From G965215145 sp965215145 (GTDB lineage Bacteria; Bacteroidota; Rhodothermia; Rhodothermales; JANQRZ01), in the NCBI GenBank assembly GCA_965215145.1, contig OZ244038.1, positions 3,410,001 to 3,474,000 on the forward strand: a DNA stretch of 64,000 nucleotides. Direction: 5' to 3'. Of the stretch, positions 43,021-51,473 are shown one piece after another; position 1 is the stretch's first letter; each line of letters begins with the position of its first letter. The position numbers and the translations under genes were made by a program. The notes under the pieces were generated by a model. That model searched no databases, was not told the origin of the DNA, and saw nothing but the letters and a program-made list of their open reading frames with translations.

Positions 43021-44055
43021 ATGGGAGCCCTTTTCCCTGCTGACCTCTACCCCCTTTATCCCATGGACTCGCATCCCAACGAGGTTTCGACGCTCACCGG
43101 GTCGGAGGCCCACGACTTCTCACGATGCAAGGTCTGCGGAGGCTTCGCGGGAGCCCCAGACTACGAGCTCCGGAACGTGAACGTCCACGTCTGCAAATCG
43201 TGCGGCTTCCATTATGCGGACTGTCTCGCTCCCCCTTTAGCAGAGGCGGAATCCGATGAGAGCGTATCCGCCGCGAAGATCGAGAAGCGCCTCAGAGCCG
43301 GTTTGGAGTCGAATTCGGAGCGCGTCTCCCAGGAGGTCGGATTGGTCCGGCAATACGTCCGCCCTGCAGGGTCGGACGCCCTCCGAGGCCTCCGGGTCCT
43401 CGACGTGGGGTGCGGCGGCGGCGCCTTCATAGGAGGGCTGCTGGAAGCTGGGGCTGTCCCGCACGGGATCGAACTCGATCCCGTGCGGGCCGCGGTGGCC
43501 CACCGTAGATACGGCGTCCCGATCTCGAAGCTGCCCGTGGAGCACGAGTACTGGCAGGAGAGCCATTCCGGGGCCTTCGACGTGGTGACCCTATGGGATG
43601 TGCTTGAGCACGTGAACTTCCCAGACCGGACCCTCGCCGCCGCAGCACGCCTCCTCCGACCCGGGGGCATCGTCGCCCTCGACACCCCGTGCCGTGACGC
43701 CCCGTTTCACAAGATCGGCGCGCTGACGTATAAGCTCAGTGGAGGACGCTGGCCCACGCTACTCAACGTGATGTACTCGCACCTCCCGTACGGCCACAAG
43801 CAGATCATGTCGGAGCAGGAGGTAGCCCGGTTCATGGAGACCGCGGGGCTCGACGTCGAACTCGTGAGGAGGGTCCATGAGCTGACCTTCCCCGTCGAGT
43901 ACTACCTCCGCAAGCTCTTTCGGAACGAGCGCGTCGTGAGGGCCCTGGCCCCCCTTGCCAAGCGGATGCTCCGGGTTCGGAACAAGACCATCGCCGTCGG
44001 CCGCCATCGCTCACGGCCGGGGGACGGCCACGGCCCCCCTCCGGCGACCGATTAG
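43021..44055 (+). CDS. Class I SAM-dependent methyltransferase with N-terminal zinc ribbon
   Basis: A 344-residue protein (or 330 if it starts at the ATG at 43063). An N-terminal zinc-ribbon-like module CKVCGG...CKSCG (about residues 32-60) precedes a class I methyltransferase: SAM motif I is VLDVGCGGGAF, motif II IELDPVRAA, motif IV FDVVTLWDVLEH, and PGGIVALDTP. The zinc ribbon plus this type of methyltransferase domain is common in sugar and polysaccharide biosynthesis clusters. Its base composition is visibly less GC-rich than neighbours and its promoter is AT-rich, which suggests recent transfer. It overlaps the next gene tail-to-tail by 4 bp. Substrate unknown. Confidence 0.8.
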   Translation: MGALFPADLYPLYPMDSHPNEVSTLTGSEAHDFSRCKVCGGFAGAPDYELRNVNVHVCKSCGFHYADCLAPPLAEAESDESVSAAKIEKRLRAGLESNSERVSQEVGLVRQYVRPAGSDALRGLRVLDVGCGGGAFIGGLLEAGAVPHGIELDPVRAAVAHRRYGVPISKLPVEHEYWQESHSGAFDVVTLWDVLEHVNFPDRTLAAAARLLRPGGIVALDTPCRDAPFHKIGALTYKLSGGRWPTLLNVMYSHLPYGHKQIMSEQEVARFMETAGLDVELVRRVHELTFPVEYYLRKLFRNERVVRALAPLAKRMLRVRNKTIAVGRHRSRPGDGHGPPPATD

Positions 44056-44624
44056 GCGATCACGACGAGCACCGCCACCACGGCCGCCGCGATCACGGCG
44101 AAGTTCAGCACGAACGCAGCGGCGAGGCCGATCAGCAGAGGGATCCGCGAGAGCCGGAATAGCCCCCACGCCGCTGCCCATCGCCCGCGCGCGTTCAGCG
44201 CGAGCCCGCGCAGCGACCACAGCAGCCGGACGAACCCGAGCGCACGGGCTCTCCCCTTCCCGCCGGCCGCCTCAGTCAGCTCGCCGATCCGCCCGCGCCC
44301 TTCGGACGCCGCGCTCCTCAGGAACCGCGGCAGGCCGAGCACGCCCCGCACCGTCGCCACGCCGAGCCACGTCCCGGCGGCGGGCAGCAGGAGCACGATC
44401 AGCAGGAGCCCAGCGACCCACGGGTACAGTTCCCCGTTGCGCACCGGCACCCAGCAGAGCAGCACCCACAGCACGACCGCCGACACGGCGGACGTCACCG
44501 CTACCGAGAGCGCACGCCGGAGGGTGGCCTGCGCGGCGCCGCTCACCCGCGCGAGTCGGCTCGGCGACGGCGCCTCCTGCACGGAGGGAGCCGGCGGTGC
44601 AGCCGTTCGGGTAGGCTTCGGCAT
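44052..44624 (-). CDS. Small membrane protein
   Basis: A 190-residue protein with about three TM segments (residues about 38-59, 66-92 and 163-189). The N-terminus is Pro/Ala-rich and basic and would be cytoplasmic. No motif or domain is recognised. The ATG at 44624 gives the shortest sensible start. It diverges from the CoA-binding gene, 57 bp away. Function unknown. Confidence 0.6.
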   Translation of the reverse strand: MPKPTRTAAPPAPSVQEAPSPSRLARVSGAAQATLRRALSVAVTSAVSAVVLWVLLCWVPVRNGELYPWVAGLLLIVLLLPAAGTWLGVATVRGVLGLPRFLRSAASEGRGRIGELTEAAGGKGRARALGFVRLLWSLRGLALNARGRWAAAWGLFRLSRIPLLIGLAAAFVLNFAVIAAAVVAVLVVIA

Positions 44625-44681
44625 GGCGGAACGGGGGCAGGTCCGCTCGTGTAACGCTCGCCTCGCCCATCCGTGCCGCCG

Positions 44682-45092
44682 ATGAACATCCCCGCCCTGC
44701 TCACCGAAGCCCGCACCATCGCCGTCGTCGGCTGCTCGCCGCGGGGGTTCCAGACGAGCCACCGCATCGCACGTTACCTCCTCGACGCCGGATTCGACGT
44801 GATCCCCGTCAACCCGCACCACGAGGAGATCCTCGGGCAGCGTTGCTACCCCGACCTCCAGAGCATCCCAGCCAAGACGGAGATCGACATCGTCAACGTG
44901 TTCCGCCGCTCGGAATTCACCGCCGACGTGGTGCGGGACGCGGCGGCGCGGGCCGAGGAGACGGGGCGCCACCCGGCGATCTGGACGCAACTCAGCGTGC
45001 ACTCCGCCGAGGCGCAGCGGCTCGCCGAGGAGGCCGGCTTCCCGTACATCGCCAACCGCTGCATCATGGTGGACCACGCCGCCGTGGCGTGA
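44682..45092 (+). CDS. CoA-binding protein, YccU type
   Basis: A 136-residue Rossmann-fold protein (alternative GTG start 44673). Pattern IAVVGCSPRGFQTSHRIARYLLDAGFDVIPVNP, IDIVNVFRRSEF, IWTQLSVHS and CIMVDH is that of the succinyl-CoA synthetase alpha-like CoA-binding family. No catalytic His is evident, so it probably binds CoA rather than catalysing. Full length for the family. It stands between two oppositely oriented genes. Role unknown. Confidence 0.85.
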   Translation: MNIPALLTEARTIAVVGCSPRGFQTSHRIARYLLDAGFDVIPVNPHHEEILGQRCYPDLQSIPAKTEIDIVNVFRRSEFTADVVRDAAARAEETGRHPAIWTQLSVHSAEAQRLAEEAGFPYIANRCIMVDHAAVA

Positions 45093-45216
45093 CGGCGACG
45101 GCTTGGCGCTGACGCGGCGGCTCGTCTTCACGCGGTGATGCGGCCGGCTCCGAGGCCAGTGACGAGCTCGCCTTCCCCACGCCGCGCTCGGCGCGACCGG
45201 TGGGGGACCTCCGGCG

Positions 45217-45882
45217 TCAAGCCGGGGGCGCCCCCGTGGTCAGCGCCTCGAACCGCTCGACCTCGGCGCGGAGCCGCTCGCGCATCGGGGCGAGGCGGGG
45301 GTCGGCATGGTCGGCGGTGGCGTCGAGGACAGCGCGGAAGTACCACCGCTGCCGCTCGGGGCCGGCGGAGAGGCTGCCGGGGCCGCCGCCGAAGAGGTCG
45401 AGCCCGGCCTCGATGCCCTGGTTCATCGTCCACGCGTTGTGGAGCTTGTCGGCCAGCGAGATCGCGGCGGCCTCGTCGGAGGCGGTGCGGAGGTGCGCGA
45501 CGTAGGCCTCCTTCCGCTCCTGCCACGGCAGCGGCGCCCCGCCAGCGCCGAGCTTCGGCTCGGTGACGCCGAGGACGCGCTCGGCGACGGCCTCGCCCAT
45601 CAGCTCCGTCAGCCGCTCCGCCGTCAGCCGGTCGCCGAACCGGTTCGGGTCCTCGATGGCATCGTGGAGGAACGCGGCGGCGACGGTCTCGGCGTCCCAC
45701 CCCGCCCGCTGCACGATCTGAGCGACGGCGGCGAGGTGAGCCATCGTGGGGATGCGGAGGGCGGCCTCACCCGGCGGCTCGTAAGGGTGGATACGCCACC
45801 GGCTCTTCCGGTACGTCCCGTCGTGCCACTCCGCTGCCACCTCGATGGCGCGCTCGATGATCGGAGAGAAGAGCGGCGTCAT
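45217..45882 (-). CDS. HD-domain phosphohydrolase-like protein
   Basis: A 221-residue protein with the HD-4/RelA-like pattern: MAHLAAVAQIVQRAGWD, AAAFLHDAIEDPN, and SLADKLHNAWTMNQ. These give the His, His-Asp and Asp metal ligands of HD phosphohydrolases. There is no synthetase or TGS domain, so it is not a full RelA/SpoT, and a small nucleotide hydrolase is more likely. Its ATG overlaps the bshC stop by 4 bp (45879-45882), so translation is coupled and the pair is one operon. Confidence 0.82.
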   Translation of the reverse strand: MTPLFSPIIERAIEVAAEWHDGTYRKSRWRIHPYEPPGEAALRIPTMAHLAAVAQIVQRAGWDAETVAAAFLHDAIEDPNRFGDRLTAERLTELMGEAVAERVLGVTEPKLGAGGAPLPWQERKEAYVAHLRTASDEAAAISLADKLHNAWTMNQGIEAGLDLFGGGPGSLSAGPERQRWYFRAVLDATADHADPRLAPMRERLRAEVERFEALTTGAPPA

Positions 45883-47540
45883 AGCTCGGTCACCTGATGT
45901 TCGGCGGTGTCGAGGTCGAGCCCGCCGACGATGCGGGGGGCGAGGTCGGGGCCGTACTTGTTGAGGAGGTAGACCGGCGAGAGTACGCGCTCCTGCGGGC
46001 TGCCTGCGGGGAAGAGGTTGGCGTGCGCCTTGTCAAGCCCTTCGCGGACGCCCTCCTCGTTCCGCTTCGCCGCTCGGACGACGCGGGCCTTGAGGCCGTC
46101 GAGCTCCTTCTGCAGCGCGGCGCGGGTCGCCTCGGCGCTCTTGCCGAGCGTGGGGTCCACGTCCTGCGCGACGGGCTTCAGCCCGTTCACGGCCTCGTGC
46201 AGCGCGCGCGCCGCCGCCCCGAACGCGGCGTCCACGTCCGGCCCGTCGCCGCCGAGCACGAGCCGGCGGTGGAGCGCGTCGAGCCCCTCGGTGAAGTCGG
46301 CGAGGCCGAGGCCGTGGCGGTCGAGCACCTTCTGGACCTTGCCTTCAACGATCGTCACGCTGGCGCGGGGGTAGACCACCGGGATCGGCACGCCGAAGAG
46401 CTCGTAGACCCCGCCGAGCTGGGCGTAGTAAGAGGTCTCGCCGGGACCGGCGACGTAGGCCGCCGTCGGCAGCAGCCGGTCCTCGACGATGGGGCGGAGC
46501 ACGACGTTCGGGCTGAACCGCTCGGGCTCGGCGTCGAGCAGCGCCAGCAGCTCGGCGCGGGAGTAGCGGCGGTCGAGGCCGCGCAGCGTGAAGGCGTCCC
46601 CGCCCTCGACGGGGTCGAGCGTGAACCGGCCCTCGGGCTCCATCAGGAAGAGCTGCCCCGGCATCGGGGCGACCTGCCGGTGGAAGCCGGCGGCGTCGAG
46701 CCGGGTGCTGGCTGCTTCGAGGGCATCCAGGGTTTCGCCCGGCCGCTCGATCTCCCGCCGAAAGACATCAGCAGCGAGCCGCTTGAGGCGGACGTCGTCG
46801 GGGGAGATGAGCACGAGGCCGGTCTCCCGGAACAGCCCCGCCATCCACCGTCCGAACGCCTCGCGCATCGTCGCGCCAGGGCGGTAGGCAGCTCGAAGCG
46901 CGCCGAGCACGTCTGGGCTGAACTCCGTCGGCCGGAGTGCTTCTTCGAGTTCGCCGAGCGCCGCCTCGACCTCCTCCCCGAGCACGCGGCGGCCGACGGG
47001 CGTGCGCTCATCGTCGGGCGGCAGCGCGACGGTTTCCGGGTCGTTGCCCCGTAGCACCGTGGTGGCACGGACCTCCTCCCAGTCGTGGTCCTCGCCCGCC
47101 ATCCAAAACACCGGCACGGCCGGGCGCCCCGTCTCCTCGGCGAGTTGGCGGGCGAGCCGGACGGCGGTGGCGGCCTTGTAGACGGTGTAGAGCGGTCCGC
47201 CGAAGAGCCCGAGCTGCTGCCCCGTCACGACGGCCACGCTGTCTTCTGTTCGCAGCGCCTCGATCCCGTCGGTCACGTCGGCGCCGTCGTTGCCCCACGC
47301 GGCGTTCTGCTCGCGGAGCACGTCGGCGAGGGCCTCCCGGTCGCGGGGGAGCTCGGCGGCGGCTTCGGCCGCGGCGGCGCGGTCGGCGGCCGAGCGCCAG
47401 TCGTGGGCGAAGAACGCCAGGGCCTCGGGCTCGCCAGTGGCGTACCGGCGGAAGAGGTCGGGGAAGCCGCCGAGCCGGCCGAACGGCACCCGCCGCGCGG
47501 GGGCGAGGGGCGGGGCCTCGGCGGGGGCGGTCTCGGGCAT
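45879..47540 (-). CDS. bshC: Putative cysteine ligase BshC (bacillithiol)
   Basis: A 553-residue protein of the BshC family, which adds cysteine to glucosaminyl-malate as the last bacillithiol step. Family landmarks are TVGQQLGLFGGPLYTVYKAATAVRLA-like residues in VVTGQQLGLFGGPLYTVYKA (about residues 102-121), FWMAGEDHDWEEV, and the C-terminal coiled-coil then SPVYLLNKYGPDLAPRI. Length is close to other BshC proteins. It is upstream of and overlaps the HD-domain gene; bshB1 is 12 kb away. Confidence 0.9.
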   Translation of the reverse strand: MPETAPAEAPPLAPARRVPFGRLGGFPDLFRRYATGEPEALAFFAHDWRSAADRAAAAEAAAELPRDREALADVLREQNAAWGNDGADVTDGIEALRTEDSVAVVTGQQLGLFGGPLYTVYKAATAVRLARQLAEETGRPAVPVFWMAGEDHDWEEVRATTVLRGNDPETVALPPDDERTPVGRRVLGEEVEAALGELEEALRPTEFSPDVLGALRAAYRPGATMREAFGRWMAGLFRETGLVLISPDDVRLKRLAADVFRREIERPGETLDALEAASTRLDAAGFHRQVAPMPGQLFLMEPEGRFTLDPVEGGDAFTLRGLDRRYSRAELLALLDAEPERFSPNVVLRPIVEDRLLPTAAYVAGPGETSYYAQLGGVYELFGVPIPVVYPRASVTIVEGKVQKVLDRHGLGLADFTEGLDALHRRLVLGGDGPDVDAAFGAAARALHEAVNGLKPVAQDVDPTLGKSAEATRAALQKELDGLKARVVRAAKRNEEGVREGLDKAHANLFPAGSPQERVLSPVYLLNKYGPDLAPRIVGGLDLDTAEHQVTEL

Positions 47541-47557
47541 CGGCGGGGTTCAAATGG

Positions 47558-47585
47558 GTAGGGGCGACCGGCCGGTCGCCCCTAC
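47558..47585. repeat. GTAG palindrome, 28 bp
   Basis: A perfect palindrome with half-site GTAGGGGCGACCGG, between bshC and the DUF151 gene. It is followed by heptad-like units (CGGTCAA, CGGTCGT, CCGTTCG). Confidence 0.8.
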
Positions 47586-47612
47586 GGTCAACGGTCGTCC
47601 GTTCGCTGCCCG

Positions 47613-48188
47613 CTAGTTCTCGCGTTGCATCCGCTCGATCTCGTCGCGGAGCTGGGCGGCGCGCTCGTAGTCCTCGGCCTGGATGGCCTTGTCGAGCTGC
47701 TCCTGCGCCCGCTCCATCTGCGACTTCGGGCTGGAGCGCTCGGCGCGCTCGGCCTTCGGCATCGGGGCGGAGGCCTCCTCCTCGGCGAGGATGCCGGCCT
47801 CGTCGAGCACGGGGGGGATGACGTAGATCGGCGTGTCGGTGCGGACGGCGAGCGCGACGGCGTCGCTGGGGCGGGCGTCGAGCTCGGCCTCGCGGCCCCC
47901 GATCACGTAGCGGACCTTCGCGAAGAACGTCCCCTCGCGGAGGTCGTTGATGACGACGTCGGTGACGTCGGCGTCGACGGCGTCGAAGAGGTCCCGGAGG
48001 AGGTCGTGCGTCATCGGCCGGGGCGGCTGGATCTTCTCGAGCTCGAGGGCGATGGCCTGCGCCTCGAAGGCGCCGATGATGATGGGGAGCCGGCGGTTCC
48101 CCCCGACCTCGCCGAGCACGAGGGCGTAGGCCCCCCCGCTCGCCGGGCTCGTGGAGAGGCCGATGATGTCAACCTGGATGGGGTCCAT
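47613..48188 (-). CDS. DUF151 bifunctional-nuclease-like protein with UVR motif
   Basis: A 191-residue protein. Residues about 5-130 match the DUF151/BFN pattern (GAYALVLGEVGGNRRLPIIIG, EAQAIALELE, RPMTHDLL, ARPSDAVALAVR). The C-terminal 40 residues (QLDKAIQAEDYERAAQLRDEIERM) are a UvrB/UvrC interaction motif. This fusion is usual in Bacteroidota and relatives. Nuclease activity has been shown only for distant plant homologues, so the role here is uncertain. Confidence 0.88.
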   Translation of the reverse strand: MDPIQVDIIGLSTSPASGGAYALVLGEVGGNRRLPIIIGAFEAQAIALELEKIQPPRPMTHDLLRDLFDAVDADVTDVVINDLREGTFFAKVRYVIGGREAELDARPSDAVALAVRTDTPIYVIPPVLDEAGILAEEEASAPMPKAERAERSSPKSQMERAQEQLDKAIQAEDYERAAQLRDEIERMQREN

Positions 48189-48341
48189 CGGGAACGGAAA
48201 GCGGCTAAAAAGAAGGAAGGGCGCCGACGGGGCGAGGCGACGCGTCGCGGGCTCGGGAGGAGGCAGGCGGTCTAACGCGACCGGCGGGGCGCTGTTCTCA
48301 GGAGATCGGCGCTCCCCGGCGGCGCTGAATGGGGGCCGGCG

Positions 48342-49601
48342 TTAAATGCGGGGGATGAACGTCCGGTACGCCCGGTCGAGCAGCTCCGTCTCCGGGGCCT
48401 CGCCGTCGAACACCTCCGCGAGCGCGTGGCCGACCGTCTGGTCCACGTCGGCGAGGAAGGCGTCGGTATCGCCGTCGCGGACGGCGGCGGCGACCTCGGG
48501 CGTCGTCTGCATGAGGTAGGCGAAGAGGCGGGCCGCGCCGCAGTTGGCGATGAAGTCCGGGAGCACGGCGAAGTGATCGTCGGCGTACTGGGCCGTGGAG
48601 GTCTTCCCCTTGCTGGAGCCGTGGAAGGGGCCGTTCGCCCCGCAGGAGATCACCCGGACGCCGGCCTGCTGGAGGCGGTCGAGGTGGTCGCGCGTGACGA
48701 TGTCGGAGACGGCGGCGGGGAGGAAGGCGTCGGCGGCGAGGTCCCAGAAGGCGCCGGGCGGCGCGGGCTGCCAGGGCCAGCGCTCCGGGTGGAGGACGCC
48801 GCGCGGGCGGCCGGGCGCCGTCAGCTCGGCGGCCACGTCGAGCCCGTCTTCGGCGTGGGCGAGCTGGAACTCCCCGGCCCCCTCGCGCCGCCGCCCCGTC
48901 GTGATGCCGACGACGCGAGCGCCCTCCTGGTCGAGGTAGTGGGCCGCTGCGGCGCCGACGTTGCCGAAGCCCTGGAGCAGCACGCGCTTCCCCGCGAGCG
49001 ACTCGCCGCGGGCCGCGTAGTAATGGGCGAGGGCGCGGACGGAGCCGTATCCCGTCACGAGGTCCCCCGCCTCGACCGTCCCGAAGCCGGGCACGTCGAC
49101 CTCCATCCCCACGCCGCGCTGGAGCTGCCCGACGGCCTGCTCGACGGCGCCCTCGCCGTAGTGCCCGCGGACGATGCCCTCCTGCGGGTGATGCACCTGG
49201 ATCTCATCCTCTAGGAGGTCGGTCACCTCGGCCTCCGTCGTGTTCACGTCGCTGCCGGTGCCGTAGTGGTTGCGGAGGTACGGGGCGATGGCGGCGAACC
49301 AGCGCCGGAGCACGCCCTCCTTATCGGGGGAGTCCGGGTCGAAGCTGATCACGGACTTCGCCCCGCCGATGGCCGGGCCGGCGACGGTGAACTTCACGGC
49401 CATCTTCTTGGCGAGCATGACGGCGGTGTCGCGGGCCTGCTCGGCCGGCATCCGGAGCATCCGCGTGCCGCCGCCCGCCGCGTGCCCCCGCAGCGAGTCG
49501 ATGGCGAGCCACCCGGCCGCGTCGGTCTCGCGGTCGTGCCACTCGACGATGAGCTCGGGGGGCGCCTGGAAGAAGCGCTCGTAGAGGTCGAATCCGTTCA
49601 T
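48342..49601 (-). CDS. Glu/Leu/Phe/Val dehydrogenase family protein
   Basis: A 419-residue amino-acid dehydrogenase. The N-terminal substrate domain has GGGTRMLRMP and MAVKFTVAGPAIGGAKSVI, in which lysines take part in catalysis; the C-terminal NAD domain has VLLQGFGNVGAAAAHYL. Acting reversibly, such enzymes deaminate an amino acid to its 2-oxo acid with NAD(P). The ATG at 49601 (MNGFDLYERFF) is the leucine/phenylalanine-dehydrogenase-like start. Whether it prefers Leu, Phe, Val or Glu is not evident. tyrS starts 32 bp upstream of it on the same strand. Confidence 0.88.
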   Translation of the reverse strand: MNGFDLYERFFQAPPELIVEWHDRETDAAGWLAIDSLRGHAAGGGTRMLRMPAEQARDTAVMLAKKMAVKFTVAGPAIGGAKSVISFDPDSPDKEGVLRRWFAAIAPYLRNHYGTGSDVNTTEAEVTDLLEDEIQVHHPQEGIVRGHYGEGAVEQAVGQLQRGVGMEVDVPGFGTVEAGDLVTGYGSVRALAHYYAARGESLAGKRVLLQGFGNVGAAAAHYLDQEGARVVGITTGRRREGAGEFQLAHAEDGLDVAAELTAPGRPRGVLHPERWPWQPAPPGAFWDLAADAFLPAAVSDIVTRDHLDRLQQAGVRVISCGANGPFHGSSKGKTSTAQYADDHFAVLPDFIANCGAARLFAYLMQTTPEVAAAVRDGDTDAFLADVDQTVGHALAEVFDGEAPETELLDRAYRTFIPRI

Positions 49602-49633
49602 GGAGGGCCAAGCCCGTTTGTGGAAGGCTGTCT

Positions 49634-50899
49634 CTAATCGACGATGCGGACGAGGGAGTAGGCCTTCTTCCCCCGGCGCAGCACGAGGACCTCGCCGCCG
49701 ATGGCGTCGTCTGCGCCGGGGCTCCGCTGCTCGTCCTCGACGCGCTCGCCATTGAGGTAGACGCCGCCGCTGCGGATGAGCCGACGGGCCTCCCCCTTCG
49801 AGGCGGCCAGCTCCGCACGGACGAGGAGCTCCGAGAGCCCGAGCGGCAGCTCGCTCGCGGCCACGTCGGCCGAGGGCGCGTCCTCGAACACCTCGGCGAT
49901 CTCCGGGGCCGAGAGCGACCTCACGTCGCCGCTGAAAAGGACTTGGGCGGCGCGCTCGGCGGCGGCGAGGGCGTCCGCGCCGTGGACCGTCCGGGTGACC
50001 TCGCGGGCCAGCCGCCGCTGCGCCTCGCGCGCGTGGGGCCGCTCGCGCACGGCCGCCTCTAGCTCCGCCACCTCCTCCCGCGTCAGCCACGTGAAGTAGC
50101 GGAGGTAATCGAGGACGTCGCGGTCGTCGGTGTTGAGCCAGAACTGGTAGAACCGGTACGGCGAGGTCCGCGCGGGGTCGAGCCAGACGGTGCCGGCCTC
50201 GGTCTTGCCGAACTTCGTCCCGGCGGCGTTGGTGACGAGGGGGAAGACGAGGCCGTGGACGCGCTCGCCGCGGACGCGGCGGACGAGCTCGGCGCCGGCG
50301 GTGATGTTGCCCCACTGGTCGCTCCCGCCCATCTGGAGCGTGCAGCCGAGGCGGTCGTGGAGGACGAGGAAGTCGTAGGACTGGAGGAGCATGTAGCTGA
50401 ACTCCGTGAACGAGAGGCCGTCCTCGCCGTCGAGCCGGCGGCGGACGGACTCCTTCGCCACCATGTAGTTCACGGTGAAGTGCTTGCCGACCTCGCGGAG
50501 GAAGTCCGTGAGCGAGACCGCGCTGAGCCAGTCGGCGTTGTTGACGATGGCGGCGGGGTTCTCGGCGGCGTCGAAGTCGAGGAACCGCTCGAGCTGGGCG
50601 CGGATGCCGCGGAGGTTGTGCTCGACGGCCTCGCGGTCGAGGAGCTGCCGCTCGGCCGTCTTCCCGCTCGGGTCGCCGATGAGGCCCGTCCCCCCGCCGA
50701 CGATGGCGACGGGGCGGTGGCCGGCGCGCTGGAGCCGCGCGAGGTTCATCACCGGCAGGAGCGAGCCGACGTGGAGGCTGTCGGCCGTCGGGTCGAAGCC
50801 GATGTAGGCCGTGCGGGGCGCGGCGGCGAGGTGCTCGTCGAGCTCCGGCGTCGCGTCGTAGACGCAGCCGCGCCACTGCATCTCGTCAAGGAAGGGCAT
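49634..50899 (-). CDS. tyrS: Tyrosyl-tRNA synthetase
   Basis: A 421-residue class Ic synthetase charging tRNA-Tyr. The HIGH-like motif is in FDPTADSLHVGSLLPV, the tyrosine-binding region is NYMVAKESV and SYDFLVLH, and the KMSKS-type loop is KFGKTEAG. The C-terminal S4 RNA-binding domain (LSELLVRAELAASKGEARRLIRSGGVYLNG) is present. Standard length and intact. Confidence 0.96.
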   Translation of the reverse strand: MPFLDEMQWRGCVYDATPELDEHLAAAPRTAYIGFDPTADSLHVGSLLPVMNLARLQRAGHRPVAIVGGGTGLIGDPSGKTAERQLLDREAVEHNLRGIRAQLERFLDFDAAENPAAIVNNADWLSAVSLTDFLREVGKHFTVNYMVAKESVRRRLDGEDGLSFTEFSYMLLQSYDFLVLHDRLGCTLQMGGSDQWGNITAGAELVRRVRGERVHGLVFPLVTNAAGTKFGKTEAGTVWLDPARTSPYRFYQFWLNTDDRDVLDYLRYFTWLTREEVAELEAAVRERPHAREAQRRLAREVTRTVHGADALAAAERAAQVLFSGDVRSLSAPEIAEVFEDAPSADVAASELPLGLSELLVRAELAASKGEARRLIRSGGVYLNGERVEDEQRSPGADDAIGGEVLVLRRGKKAYSLVRIVD

Positions 50900-51015
50900 G
50901 GGGGGGCTCTACTCGGGAAGGGGGGGCCTGCGACGGCACGGTCTCGACGAACGAAGGGGCGGGCACGCCGGATGCGGTAGCCGGTTCCCCCTCCTGGCCG
51001 GCGGCGGCCCGTCCC

Positions 51016-51052
51016 TAAAACAACGAAGACCCACCGTCGCGAGGACGATGGG
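51016..51052 (-). terminator. Terminator downstream of the DUF3276 gene
   Basis: On the minus strand CCCATCGTC pairs with GACGGTGGG (51052-51044, 51038-51030, one G-T pair), followed by the T-rich TCTTCGTTGTTTTA (51029-51016). It is 33 bp beyond the stop. Confidence 0.7.
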
Positions 51053-51084
51053 CCTTCGGAGCGTCGAGGGCGTCGGGGGGGGCG

Positions 51085-51393
51085 TCAGCCCTCGTCGCTA
51101 GTCAGCGCGACCTCGGGGAGGCCGCGGAAGTCGTAGTCGGGAAGATACTCCTCCCGCACGTGATCGATGGTCTCGTGGAGCGCGGCGGCAAACTTCCCGA
51201 AGTCCTCTTTATAGAGGTAGAGCTTGTGCTTGCGGTAGCCGTCGCCGTCGCGCTTGCTCTCGGTGATGGTGATGAAGTAGTCCTCGCCGGAGCGGGTCGT
51301 CTTGACGTCGAAGAAGTACGTCCGGCGCCCGGCCGGGACGCGCTTCGAGAAGACCTCTTCGCGGTCGCCGTCGGGGTGGCGGTCGGTGCTCAT
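51085..51393 (-). CDS. PUR-alpha-like nucleic-acid-binding protein (DUF3276)
   Basis: A 102-residue protein starting at the ATG at 51393. EEVFSKRVPAGRRTYFFDVKTT, YFITITESKR and FGKFAAALHETIDHV are the single PUR repeat of bacterial PUR-alpha/DUF3276 proteins, which bind single-stranded DNA or RNA. The family is almost confined to Bacteroidota-Chlorobiota relatives and spirochaetes, which helps place the organism. Its own terminator follows. Confidence 0.85.
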   Translation of the reverse strand: MSTDRHPDGDREEVFSKRVPAGRRTYFFDVKTTRSGEDYFITITESKRDGDGYRKHKLYLYKEDFGKFAAALHETIDHVREEYLPDYDFRGLPEVALTSDEG

Positions 51394-51473
51394 GCGCTGG
51401 GGGAGGGCTGCCGGTGGGGCTGCGCGGCGGGGGGAATATCCGCCACCCGCCCGAGAAAAGCAACCGCCCCCTC

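Noticed and set aside
48342..50876. A single 844-residue minus-strand frame
   Set aside because: Its first half is a shadow of tyrS in another frame; only the part from the ATG at 49601 is a dehydrogenase.
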